Part shown: one piece after another, positions 10,343 to 20,036 of the stretch | Numbering within the stretch: the first letter of the stretch is position 1 | Layout of the letters: each line of letters opens with the position of its first letter | Assembly (NCBI GenBank): GCA_016490735.1 | Contig: JAEMWC010000014.1 | Location: 465,001 to 529,000 of the forward strand | Length of the DNA: 64,000 nt | Direction: 5' to 3' | Origin: Pachyseris speciosa | Lineage: Eukaryota; Cnidaria; Anthozoa; Scleractinia; Pachyseridae | Notes under the pieces: model-generated | Told to the model about the DNA's origin: nothing | What the model saw: only the letters and a program-made list of their open reading frames with translations | The model's database searches: none | Program-made: the position numbers and the translations under genes

Positions 10343-10867
10343 ATGTCTTTGAAAAAATGGAGACAACAAGCAGAGGCTTAAGCCGAAGTTGAGAAACAGG
10401 AGCAGGAAACCCGTCGGAAATACAAAACAAACCGAATCGCGAAAGAGTTCGGCCAGGTCGAGGCTGAAAAGCTTCTCAAACCGGTCACAAGGAGGTTGGA
10501 CCGAGGTTTGCAGGCGCCCGCGGCAGTGGCGCCGCCACCGGCAGCCGGACCCGACTACACAATGGATGACTTCCAGCGAATCAACCCCTTCGGGCCGGAG
10601 GGTGAAATGCCTCCTCCGACACCGCCGCCAACCCCCGAAGAGGGGGTTCCACAAGTGGTGGATGAGCTTTTTCCACCGCCGCCGCCATCACCAGTTGATG
10701 AAGAGGTTAGCAGTGATGCGGAAGCCCCCCTCCCGCCGCCACCGCCACTGCGCCAAACGTGCGATAAACCGGCGGTACCTGGCTTGCTCCAAGGAACCAG
10801 CAAATCGGTTCAGTTGCAAAAGATAAACAGGCTCCTCACCCAGTACGGAGACGATCCCGACTACAGA
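10343..10867 (+). pseudogene. Polinton A coiled/proline-rich protein, left part, cut by Polinton B
   Basis: Starts at ATG 10343, has an in-frame TAA at 10379-10381, then a charged helical part ending in AEKLLKP (TSELLKP in the B homologue at 22947-23276), then proline-rich runs (TPPPTP, PPPPPSP, PPPPPL) that B lacks. The frame is interrupted at 10867 by Polinton B. It resumes in the same frame at 32979 once the insertion and one copy of the 6-base duplication are discounted. Function unknown; the position next to the ATPase and capsid genes suggests a minor virion protein. Confidence 0.7.
10862..10867 (+). repeat. Polinton B target site duplication, left
   Basis: TACAGA directly before the first base of the TIR; repeated at 32973-32978. 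Six bases is the usual length for Polinton integrases. Confidence 0.9.
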
Positions 10868-10939
10868 AGTAGTATAGTGTTTGGTGGTACGAAATCATTT
10901 TGAAAAATGATCTCGATCCAAACCAAACACTATACTACT
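10868..10939. repeat. Terminal hairpin of Polinton B, left
   Basis: The outermost 72 bases form an inverted repeat: AGTAGTATAGTGTTTGGT at one end and ACCAAACACTATACTACT at the other, with a nearly complementary interior around AAATCATTTTGAAAAATGAT. The same hairpin ends the element on the right (interrupted by Penelope 2). Terminal fold-back ends would suit protein-primed or self-primed replication; that role is an inference. Confidence 0.85.
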
Positions 10940-11148
10940 CGCCTTCTGGTCTCGTATTCTGGGATATATAGTTATTTAATTTGATGGAATCTATAGTTGT
11001 TCAATCTTATATAATCTATAGTTGTTCAATCTGATGGAACCAAGGTCTGCACACTTTGAATTTATGGTTCAATCTGATGGAATCTATAGTTTATTAAAAA
11101 TGCGTGACTTTCTCGGAAAAATCACCAAGCGTGACATTCTCGGAAAAA
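10868..11148 (+). repeat. Polinton B left terminal inverted repeat
   Basis: Matches the complement of about 30566-30801 plus 32904-32972. After the terminal hairpin comes CGCCTTCTGGTCTCGTATT, then several copies of a unit like TATAGTTGTTCAATCTGATGG, then GACTTTCTCGGAAAAA and CGTGACATTCTCGGAAAAA-type repeats where similarity ends. The right TIR has one more AT-rich unit than the left. Confidence 0.9.
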
Positions 11149-11215
11149 TTACCTTTGAATTTGTTGAAGCAATTGAAGATGCAGAAAAAAATAGCAAAAC
11201 TGGTGGCCACCAGAA

Positions 11216-11279
11216 CCTCTCATGAGGGACTTAATTTGGAATTTGAATCACCACCCGTCCCTCATGAGAGGTTTTTTTT
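11216..11279. terminator. Perfect 15-bp hairpin followed by eight T
   Basis: CCTCTCATGAGGGAC (11216-11230) pairs perfectly with GTCCCTCATGAGAGG (11257-11271) across a 26-base loop, and TTTTTTTT follows at 11272-11279. It lies in the non-coding strip between the left TIR and the end of polB. It could be a Pol III-type transcript end, a small structured RNA, or a barrier between the TIR and convergent transcription. Confidence 0.6.
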
Positions 11280-11503
11280 GTTTTTTGAATTCCCACCACC
11301 ACACCACCAGAGCACTATCCGTTTTGTTCCCACCACCACTCCGCTCTGGCCCTATCAGACCCTCTTGGGGCCAAGTATTTGTTTATTTGTTTTTTCACCC
11401 TCCGGCTTGAGGTTGAACCGGCACTTCTGACAACCCTAAGCTTAACTATAGCTCTACCCAACAACCCGACACCATCTCAGGGTGATTTTTTGTGTGTTTT
11501 TAA

Positions 11504-11543
11504 CCCATGGAATAACGGCGGGGTTTTTTTGTTATTCCACGGG
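11504..11543. repeat. Second subterminal hairpin of Polinton B
   Basis: CCCATGGAATAAC (11504-11516) pairs with GTTATTCCACGGG (11531-11543) with one G-U-type mismatch; the loop carries seven T. Directly abuts the third hairpin. Confidence 0.6.
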
Positions 11544-11615
11544 GTGGCTTGTATACATTTCGCTAACGAAAGCCCCCGCTTTTTCCAATCGTTAGATACT
11601 TTGTATACAAGCCAC
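11544..11615. repeat. Third subterminal hairpin of Polinton B
   Basis: GTGGCTTGTATAC (11544-11556) pairs perfectly with GTATACAAGCCAC (11603-11615), and an inner CTAACGA (11563-11569) pairs with TCGTTAG (11589-11595). A two-part, pre-miRNA-sized stem with a small internal loop. The rest of 11616-11950 is AT-rich and shows nothing I can name. Confidence 0.6.
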
Positions 11616-11950
11616 ACTTTATCTGTGTGAAAAAACCCTTATATATGCGCTTGTATTTTCATTTTTATGCTTGTGGTACATAAATGAAATTTTCAAAGAT
11701 AAAAAATAATACGCATGTGTAAAAAGCGAAAAAATCTAGAATCCCCTAAACATAGTGACGTAGTTTGATGACTCATTCGAAAGGGAAAACCCCCAACAAA
11801 TGTTCCTGTCTCATATGCTAATTCTTCGGGTAAAGGGTCAGAAAGAGGGCAGTATTTTAAATTAAATATACAACAAAACTCACAATACTATCCTGAACTA
11901 GGCAAATCAGTAGGTTTGAGGCGATAAAAACACCGCAACAGCTGAACTTT

Positions 11951-14900
11951 TCAGATTTTATAATGTCGGTACGCATAGCTTGTCACGCCATTATCGTGAA
12001 TATACCGCTTGTCGTCAAAGCAGCTGAGTGATACTTTATTTATCTCATAACTTCCTAGTTGATGGTTTTGGCTTCTGATTGTTTTCATTCTATGATGCAA
12101 ATGTTTATTATCAAATAGTGTCTCTTTATAATTTTCATGTTTGATGTTATTCTTAATAATATTCTTCCTAATTCCTTTAGCAGTCTTCCCTCCTTTTTGG
12201 TCGTCTTTCATATAGCTATACATTTTCGATCGTAGACCGATGAATTCACAAATTGGAACTCCTGCAGCCTCATCTTATTATTCGTCTTATCGAAATATGG
12301 AGAGTATTCTGGGTAGTCGCTGTTGTCAAATTTATTTTTATCCTTCCAGAAATTTCTATAGACGTCTCCGGTTTCGATTTCATAGGTCAAGCTGTCTGTG
12401 TCTGTGAAGAGCAGCTTCGCCTTGTTTCCGTACTTCTCTTTGATGTAGTTGTAGTGGAATTCATACATCAGTGTCTTGCTAAGGTCTAGAATACACATCC
12501 CCACGTATGCCGGCCTGTTCAGGGTGAGTGTTTCTTTTATCTTATGAACAGCTACTAGATTTTCATTGAAGATTTTACTGCTAACATATGTCGGTTTAGC
12601 AGCCATTTTTGATAGTTTCTTTTCATTGGTGACTAATCTGACGTCTACTCGCTTTCTGAGGTTTTCCATCGTTTTTCCAAATACACTGTTATTCATCAGC
12701 TTGAAAAAGTCTTTCTCAAAGGCATTTTTAGTATCAGTTCTTTTCTGAGTGTTGAAGTCGATGTACTGTCTGAGCCATGCGGACTGATTGAACTCTAGAA
12801 CTCGATGGACTTTAGTTATTTTCAAACCGAGATCAGTGTATAATTGGAGGTTCCTATAATGGAGCACGTATTTTTCTTTGTTGCTTAATGTTGGTATCAG
12901 TTTATGTACCAAACCAGTTGATATATTGAATTTGCTAGCTATTTTCTTACAATAATCTGATAGCATGTCCCCAGCAACTTTAATCTTTTCCGGTCCCAGT
13001 GGATAGTCATTGTGAATATCATGTAACTCTTGGGGGTATTCTAAATCAACTTCAAGTATCAAACCTTTGTTGCTGTCTTCTTTATAGTTAGCCAGGTCTA
13101 AATTATTGATCTGTTTTTGTGTCATCCATCTGAATCCGCCTGTTGGTAAATATTGACTCATAGCCCAACCATACAAATTATTAGCATCGAGATACATGAT
13201 GTACTTCGAGGGCGCCTTCTCATCGTATTCTTTCATGTATTTATTATTTGCTCTTCCATATCGGTTTGCTATATAACTGATTCCTCCACGCATACCCTTT
13301 TCAATGAATTGAAACATATCAATATCAACCATAAGCTCTAGCTTAATGTCAGTCATTTTAAGCATGGCGTCCCAAGATAGCCCTGGAGACGTGAAATAAT
13401 GACATGGGTCCAGTTTGTAGTATTCAAGGCATGTTTTCCTGAAGTTTTCAAACACATCAACCAACAGAAGGAAGTCTTATTTGAGGTACAGATCATGATA
13501 CTCACCCATATTTTTTAGAGAGAATGTTTCCCACACTGTCTGAACATGTGTATAGTCTTCATCTGAGATATGTTCATCACTTAATATGCTGTAAAATTCT
13601 TCCTTTGTTGGAGGCTTTTCATTGAATTTATCAAAGCTGTCCATGAAGTCGTATGGATAAACTCCTTTTCTTACCATTAAATCAAGATACTTTCCCTTGA
13701 ACTCTTGCGAGGTGTATTTCAATGCTTCTTTTGGTAGATTACTGACTAGTCTATCTAAACTAGAGCTCATAAATTGGAAACTATCGATGAACGTGAGGTG
13801 ATTACCAAGCATGAAAGCCATATACTTCTCCATGTTGTTAGGTATAGCATTGATTGCCATTTGACACTTTTCACCTTTCTTATTTGTGTAAGTGTGTTTC
13901 TTAACAATAGCACCAATCTCTTGCATTATAAAATGGCTGTCATAACCTCTCAAATTATGGAATATAACAGGAATCTTTATTTCTTCTGGGTTTATTCTGA
14001 GTTTTAGATTACATTCTTGATGGGCAGAGCCTCTGTATTTACCAGTGATGTGACAGTGATCTCGAACTCGGATATCTTTGTCAGTGTATTTTTTATCACA
14101 AATGTGACAAACTTTGGCTTTTTGGAATTTCTCTTCATCATCTTTAGTCATTTTCAATGGTTTGTTGAATTCTTTTTTCACAATCTTCTTGCAATATGCA
14201 ACTTCCTCCAACATAGCTTCCATGAATTTGTACACAGCCTTTTCACCCCTGTATATTGCTGCTGGTTTGCTATATTTATCGTCATAGCAACAAACAACTT
14301 TGTAACCATATCCACAGTCAGTATGCTTCTGATAGGCTTCAGTGTATGATTTATCATTGTTGGGTTGACAACCAGATATCTTTTCAGTTATAGCCTCAAA
14401 GTCTGCATATATCACAAATGGTACAGGTTGTTGTTTATGGAAATTATTGAATTTTAGTATGTTTTTGTTTTTTTTTTTGGCATTTTTATTGCTTGTGTGC
14501 CATTGACTTGTATGCAGTTTTCTTTGTGATTAGTCAATACTCTTTCGGAGCTGAAACATTGCAAACAACGCATGCAGAAATGCTTTCTTTCCTTATGTTT
14601 ATTATGATTGTACATTAACCTGTTGAAATCTTTAATAAACACATAATGCTTTTTTTCATTTTCTGTTATAAGAAGAAGATTCAAACAGTCTTCATAATTC
14701 TCTTTTGAAATGTAAATTGGGTAGACTTGTTTCTCCTCATAACCAAATACATTGATGTTGATCTCATTTTGTTTATCTATTTTGTTGTACTGTTTTGTTG
14801 TCACTGGAAATTCAATCCCAGTGTAATCCAAATTTTTGACATATTGCTTGTCAACTTTTTTAATCCTCTGTGGGCCTTTATCTTGTGGATTCAAGTGCCT

Positions 14901-15674
14901 GATGGGACACCATCGGAAACATTCATCATCCTCATTTTTCATATTAATCAATCCTTTTCTACTGTTTCTAAGTTCCTGAGGTAGCTTAATGTATGAAGAG
15001 CCTCTCATTGGTTTATATTTCACAACATTAAGATAATGGCTGTCAACAGATTCAATTGTCCAACCAGAACCTTCAGATACCCAAACTGCAATCTTATTCA
15101 TTATTTGGTCTTTTGACAACTGTAGTGATTCAGTTACTTCCAGATTATTCACAATTGTTTGAGCTACACTGTTGAAATATGCGGTTTTGTATTCTATTTC
15201 TCCGTCAGTCATTTTTGCAAATGTTACCTTGAGTGTTTCAACAAATTTCAGTCCTTTCATTTCATTCAACAATTTTATAATATTATATGCAACAGCCTTT
15301 CTTGTGTTTTGCAGATGCGCAAGCGGGTCTTTGTCATTTTTTATACTGATTTCAAAAGACTCAGTATAACTTTTCAAAGCTTTATCAACTTTCTCTATCT
15401 TAGTCCTTGGTAATGGTACTGGTAACGGTTTTTTGGTTCTGGGTGCTGGCACAGGTCTGTCCCTGAATTCCAATGGTGGAAGAATTATGTTGTCTTCATA
15501 ATCTTGAACCATCTGCTTGACACTCCTTCGGGGTGCTGGCACTGGCTTGGTATCATCCACGATAACGATCTTTGGTTTCTTCTGTTGCTTCAACAGCAAA
15601 TTGATGAGCTCAGATTTGCTCAGTTTCTTGAGACTCTTCTTATCCATATAATTGGTTTCGATTATTTTTTCCAT
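11951..15674 (-). pseudogene. polB: Polinton B protein-primed type B DNA polymerase, three lesions
   Basis: Replicative polymerase of about 1,230 codons. Order from the N terminus: a proline-rich linker with VPAPR and PVPAPR repeats; a conserved FRWCPIRHLNPQDKGP block; a Cys/His knuckle (HFCMRCLQCF); ExoI YADFEAI (near 14400); an endonuclease VII-like Cys/His block (CHICDKKY...DHCHITGKYRG, near 14050); ExoII FHNLRGYDSHF (near 13950); motif A YLDANNLYG (near 13185); motif B MNNSVFGK (near 12690); motif C TDTDSL (near 12395); and a conserved C terminus ending SYAYRHYKI. Lesions are a frameshift in an A-run at about 14469, an in-frame TAA at 13475-13477 and a frameshift near 12230. The start codon is preceded by CTATAGAATAATATGG (about 15673-15688, read on the minus strand), unlike the virion genes. 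Confidence 0.95.
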
Positions 15675-15757
15675 ATTATTCTATAGTCACTATTTCTTTA
15701 AATGTGTTTTATATATTTAAAAATTCAAGTGATCCAAAAACTGGATCCTTTGAACTG

Positions 15758-16033
15758 TCATTCCTTCTTTATCACTATTGCTACATCGTTTCTGCGTGCT
15801 CCGTTCATTACAAAATTGATGTCTCTCTCGTCAACAGCTAATATCATACTTTTAAGGTGCTTCTTTGTTTTCAAGTGAGACCACTTCCCAGCTAGCGTGT
15901 AATTTCGTCCTGTCTTGCAAATATCACAATACCATTCTTTATTTAACATATAGTTGGTCCTATGTTTTCTTCTTTCTTCATCACTTTTAACTCTAGGCCT
16001 TCCACGACCTCTTTTAACATTCTTATTCTCCAT
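15758..16033 (-). CDS. AT-hook / C2H2 zinc-finger DNA-binding protein, 91 aa
   Basis: Intact small protein with an AT-hook-like KRGRGRPR near residues 8-15 and a single C2H2 finger (CDICKTG...HLKTKKH, residues about 36-59). Both bind DNA, so a role in replication, TIR recognition or early transcription is plausible. It sits between polB and integrase on the same strand and has its own 5' leader with CTATAG (16038-16043 region). I saw no A counterpart. Start chosen at ATG 16033, the first in frame. Confidence 0.75.
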   Translation of the reverse strand: MENKNVKRGRGRPRVKSDEERRKHRTNYMLNKEWYCDICKTGRNYTLAGKWSHLKTKKHLKSMILAVDERDINFVMNGARRNDVAIVIKKE

Positions 16034-16168
16034 ATGTAATAACTATAGATTTGTTTTTAAATATGTTTTTTTATATAGCCAGAAACAATCATATTTTTGG
16101 CTACATATAATAGCAAATAACAGAATACTGTAAGGTCTGCTTATATATATATGTTAGATAACTTTCTT

Positions 16169-17041
16169 TTATGATATATCTTTTAAATCCTTGAACGGTA
16201 TCCAACTGTTAAATTCGTCACTGTAACCCTTCCACTTCACCAAAGCTTGCTTCTTCTTGTAATCTCTGCGAATGACTTTATCAATACGGAATACATCCTG
16301 TCTGGCTTTTAATAATTCAGCTTCATAAAAACTCCCTTGTATTTCTTCATCGTTGAGATCTTTTAGTTTGTATCTTATTGGGTTTGTATATTGGATTTTA
16401 TCAACTGTAAACACTTCTTCAGTCCAATTTGGTGTATAGCCCTTGTCGAACACATTCCGTTTATACTTAGATATTCGGACCTTGTCACCTATTTTGAATT
16501 TCGGTTTCTGTTTTAATGTTTTCATATCACCATACAAATTGAAGTAAACAGTTCCTTCATTCCTCTTATCAGATGCTTCAACGGTTGTCATCTTTGTGTT
16601 TGAATGTTTGGTATTATTATACTGTTTCACTAATTTTGATAACATGTCTAAATACTGTGTATTACCTTGAACAGTGAACTGCTTCCACATTTTGGACTTG
16701 ATTGTCCTATTCCATCTTTCAACTACTGATGACTTCTCTTCATTCTCAGTTGAGTACATCTGTACACTATGTTTCCCTAGCAAGTCCTTCAAGTGTTTGT
16801 TGTAAAACTCTTTACCTTTATCAACCCATAAATACTGTGGTTTTCTGCCTTCCTTGAATATTGATTTGAATGCTTCAGTGACAGATTCACCTTTCTTATC
16901 CTTCAATGGGACAATCCAACCATATTTGCTGAAGACATCAATAACCATAAGAAGATATCGATAACCTTTATTCCATTTACTGAACTGTTGCATTTCAACT
17001 AGATCACTTGCCCATATTTCATCAATTTTATTTACAATCAC
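16169..17041 (-). CDS. int: Polinton B integrase with C-terminal chromodomain
   Basis: DDE integrase that inserts the element. From the ATG at 17041: IDEIWASDLVEM with the first catalytic Asp near residue 11, YLWVDKGKEFY with the second near 81, and SVVERWNRT with the Glu near 117; then a KIGDKVRISKYKR SH3-like strand region and a chromodomain (FRIDKVIRRDYKKKQALVKW, ending NSWIPF). The frame stays open upstream of 17041 through NWQEKQADELHAPIKR and RRRVIV, overlapping the end of the PLA2 gene in another frame, so the true protein may start near 17150 or be made by frameshifting. The frame is intact. Confidence 0.95.
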   Translation of the reverse strand: MIVNKIDEIWASDLVEMQQFSKWNKGYRYLLMVIDVFSKYGWIVPLKDKKGESVTEAFKSIFKEGRKPQYLWVDKGKEFYNKHLKDLLGKHSVQMYSTENEEKSSVVERWNRTIKSKMWKQFTVQGNTQYLDMLSKLVKQYNNTKHSNTKMTTVEASDKRNEGTVYFNLYGDMKTLKQKPKFKIGDKVRISKYKRNVFDKGYTPNWTEEVFTVDKIQYTNPIRYKLKDLNDEEIQGSFYEAELLKARQDVFRIDKVIRRDYKKKQALVKWKGYSDEFNSWIPFKDLKDIS

Positions 17042-17064
17042 ACGCCGCCGAGTGAAATTTCGTT

Positions 17065-17780
17065 TTATGGGTGCATGTAATTCATCAGCTTGTTTTTCTT
17101 GCCAGTTTTCTTCACTCGACGGCTTTTTCCGTTTTTTGAAATGCCGAGACCAAGTTTCTGTTTTTTGTCAATTAAGAATCTGGCTGTTTGACCCCATTTT
17201 GGCATCTCACCATATGGTATTTGATCTAGTGACTCGACCATTGTTCTATCACAATCACCTTTATTTTTTCCCATATCATAACAAATATCATGATAAGCTG
17301 CTATTTCATCTACTTTATTGTAAGGTAGGACATTCGATTTTGTAACCTCACCTGTATTTTTATCATATTCCAACTGTTCGTGCAACGGGTTATAAGGTCC
17401 CATATATTTATACTTACTTGGAGTCCAACCTGCTTTTGGTTTAGGAAGCTTGCCAATAACCTTATGAATATCAATAACACCACCACGTGTATAATCAATG
17501 CCTTTAATATGTTTTATGGGTTTGTCTCTTATCAGAGCGTTTGGTCGTATTTTTGTACTTAAATCAAATAATGCATGTTTTCCAATTGAACTAATACCAG
17601 GCTTTGCCAGGGAAAGTCCTTTGTCAATTAAATACTGTTGATTTTTTGGATTTCTGAGATCTTCTGAAGCGTAATATCTTCCAGCTTGCAATGCCTTTTT
17701 ACCAATCATTGGAGCCGCATGACCAAGCAAATCTAGTCCAGTTGTTAATAATGTTGATCCTATGCCCGCCCCTTCAGACG
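17065..17780 (-). CDS. PLA2-domain (parvovirus VP1-like) virion protein
   Basis: Protein with a parvovirus-type phospholipase A2 domain: a Ca-binding-loop-like YKYMGPYNPL, then DEIAAYHDICYDMGKN with the catalytic HD pair, then KGDCDRTM. In parvoviruses this domain opens endosomal membranes. Upstream are RYYASEDLRNPKN and a basic linker; the C terminus is strongly basic (KKTGKKNKL). ATG 17730 is the first in frame, but the frame is open to about 17780, overlapping the end of the zinc-ribbon gene. Homologous to 43820-44512 in Polinton A. Confidence 0.85.
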
Positions 17781-17786
17781 GGCTAA

Positions 17787-18326
17787 TTAGTTTCCCCGAT
17801 TTCTGACAAATTTAGTCTTTGTGATTCCACATTCAGCACAAGTACATTTCATCACAGTTCGACCATTTTTAGTCTTCTGATATCTTTCACTTCCTTGTAT
17901 ACATTCAGTGACTTTCTTTTGTTTCACAGAGTATGATTTCACCATTGTATATAAGTTAGATAAGTTTCCACCTTTGATGTCGTCCGACTTCATCTTTTCC
18001 AATTGTTTGTTGACTTTTGCAAGTTTGGCATTTATATCTTTTCTTTTTTCGATACGCTCTGCTCCTTCTTTCCTAATCTGTTCATTTCTGACTTTGTCCT
18101 TGCTGAACTGTATCTCATTTTTGAGTTTTTTAAGTGCGGCATTGTTTTTAATTCTTTCAGAAATCAATTTCTGTCTTTTTCCAGCGAGATCTTTTGTTGA
18201 TCCTGTAGCATCAAGAATACGTGAGTCAATCTTATTCAATCCCCAGTATCTGACTTGTTTCCCCTTTGCGCAGTCTTTCATCGAGCAATTTTTCTTACTC
18301 TTATCGAGACCACAAGTGCAATTCAT
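17787..18326 (-). CDS. Zinc-ribbon coiled-coil protein, 179 aa
   Basis: N-terminal CTCGLDKSKKNC...DCAKGK cluster, a long charged helix (about residues 45-125, rich in Lys, Glu and Arg) likely forming a coiled coil, and a C-terminal ribbon CTCAECGITKTKF. The last 35 residues match the 50-residue protein at 43662-43814 in Polinton A, where the coil is missing. Function unknown; it lies in the virion block before the PLA2 gene. Start at ATG 18326 in an ATATG context without the TCTAA element. Confidence 0.75.
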   Translation of the reverse strand: MNCTCGLDKSKKNCSMKDCAKGKQVRYWGLNKIDSRILDATGSTKDLAGKRQKLISERIKNNAALKKLKNEIQFSKDKVRNEQIRKEGAERIEKRKDINAKLAKVNKQLEKMKSDDIKGGNLSNLYTMVKSYSVKQKKVTECIQGSERYQKTKNGRTVMKCTCAECGITKTKFVRNRGN

Positions 18327-18329
18327 ATG

Positions 18330-18581
18330 TTATTTAATTATATAAAATCCATCTTCTCTTTTTTTAATGTGATTCAATGGTAATATCTTGACCCATAACC
18401 CTCTTTCACCTTTTCTGTCTTGAATCATCAAACTAGTAATTCTGTTCACAAGAATTTTGTCAGAACCTTCAAGACAATCTTTTTTCAGATTTATTATGAT
18501 TGTTTTATTTGGTTGTGCCTTGTAAATTCTATTCTTTTGCCATTCACTCAATTTAACAGCCACCTCTTCCAATTTATTCAT
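18330..18581 (-). CDS. Small hypothetical Polinton B protein, 83 aa
   Basis: Intact frame between protease and zinc-ribbon gene, four bases before the latter's start. Mixed alpha/beta with an IIINLKKDCLEGS strand and a KGERGLWVKILPL segment. No family recognised and no A counterpart seen. Packing on both sides supports a real gene. Confidence 0.6.
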   Translation of the reverse strand: MNKLEEVAVKLSEWQKNRIYKAQPNKTIIINLKKDCLEGSDKILVNRITSLMIQDRKGERGLWVKILPLNHIKKREDGFYIIK

Positions 18582-18590
18582 GTAATTGAT

Positions 18591-19135
18591 TTACATATTT
18601 TTGAAATAATTCATGATAAACCTGTGATTGACACTTGTGTCTGTGGGATCAAAATCAGCATTATGTATCGTGTTCAGAATCGATTTACCATTCTGTCTCT
18701 CACGAAGATAGTACAAACACCAATATCCACACAATACTGAATCCCTTTCTTGTATCTCATCTCCAGAGTATTCAAGTTGTTTTCCACTTGTAGCCATGTA
18801 TTTCTGTACTTCTGTCGGCATCATTAAACCAAAAGAGTCGAAGTATTCACAGTATTTATCATTTTTGAAATTCCGATAACATACCCAATGAGTACCTGGT
18901 CCAATCTGACTGTCGAGATTGACTATCCCACATTCATTGTTTCTCATCAGGTTTGGCAGATTGTCTCTTGAAAATACTCCTCTAAAATGTTTTATTCCAA
19001 GTTGTTAAACCCAATTGATTAAATCAAAGTTGGATAAGGGTTTATTTACAAAATGGTTCCTAGTATGGGGATTGAATTGAATGGACTGTTTTTGCCTAGT
19101 AGAAGTCCTTTTCCCTTTGTCTTTTTTTTTTTCAT
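18591..19135 (-). pseudogene. pro: Polinton B adenain-type cysteine protease, one stop and one frameshift
   Basis: Maturation protease of the virion. The adenovirus-protease order of catalytic residues is clear: His in GTHWVCY, Asp in YFDSFG, Gln in EIQERDS and Cys in LCGYWCLYY. The downstream 119 residues from ATG 18947 are intact, but homology to Polinton A extends upstream (FDLINWV, then GIKHFRGVFS) across an in-frame TAA at 19005-19007 and a frame change near 19100, to an ATG at 19135. Substrates would be the pVI/pX-like protein and possibly the capsid proteins. Confidence 0.85.
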
Positions 19136-19183
19136 TCCATAACCGATTGGGTTATCCCATGTACCAATAACAGGTGGGGATCG

Positions 19184-19899
19184 CTATGGCATCATAACAT
19201 GTTTCCCACCACTTTTATTAACTGCAATGGAATCTGGAACATGAACTGGTAATGACCGTCTTAAACGGCTGCTTTCAACATGCAAACCTTTCCCAGTTAA
19301 TTTTCTAATTGCTTCTATGGCCAAAGGAATTCCAATACTGGCGAGTATTGTTCCAATACGATTTCCAATCTGTGTTTTTGTTGGTTTTATAACAACGTCT
19401 CCACCATACTGCATTTTTTGAATAATATCTGCCATCTGTCTCGTATTCAATAAATTTCCTACATTCAATAATTGGGATAAATTGGCATTAGGAATAAGAA
19501 ATCCTCCACTTTGTTTCTTCCAAATAGTTTATCAATGCCGAGACTTGCTAATGAAGAAAGAGCACCTGTAGCCAATGCTGGAGCTGCCTTAGCTACAGCT
19601 TTAGTTGCATATGGCAATAGTTTTGTTCCAAGTGAAAAAAGACTGGACCAAAGAGAACCTCCTTCTACAACTGCTTTTCTGATTTGATTTTTTGATATCT
19701 TGATATCTGAACCTTTTCCTGATCTACTTGATTTAATCAGTTTGTTGATTTGTCTCTTAGTCAACATTAGTTGATCATTTCCAGACAATTCACTATGCGT
19801 CAACCTTATTGTTACAGGTGAATTTGTTGCATAAGCTTTTGCTAGCTTTTGTTTCTGACCTTGTGAAAGTGTCACTCCATGAGGATGATAAGTAGTCAT
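19184..19899 (-). pseudogene. Polinton B pVI/pX-like membrane-active virion protein, split by a frameshift
   Basis: Two frames, 19465-19899 and 19184-19468, correspond to one gene: their A counterparts follow one another in the same order. The first part has TYHPHGVTLSQGQKQKLAKA, a lysine-rich middle and an amphipathic alanine-rich helix (YATKAVAKAAPALATGAL). The second has ASIGIPLAIEAIRKLTGKGL followed by a basic SSRLRRSLP, like the cleaved core peptides of adenovirus pX/pVI. Such proteins disrupt membranes and condense DNA; that role is inferred from composition and position beside the protease. Confidence 0.7.
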
Positions 19900-20036
19900 A
19901 TAATATATGTTTATACTAAATTGTATTTAATACAAACAATCATTTAATTTAATTATTTAATTTATTTAATTAATTTAATTTATTTATTTTATTCATTTAT
20001 TTAATTTAATTAATTATTTCCAATTGATTATTCCAT

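Noticed and set aside
10496..10903. Proline-rich ORF running to 10903 as an intact gene
   Set aside because: The last codons lie in the Polinton B hairpin; the gene is truncated at 10867 and continues at 32979.
11022..11225. ORF in the left TIR of Polinton B
   Set aside because: It translates TIR repeats and is not matched by the right TIR frame.
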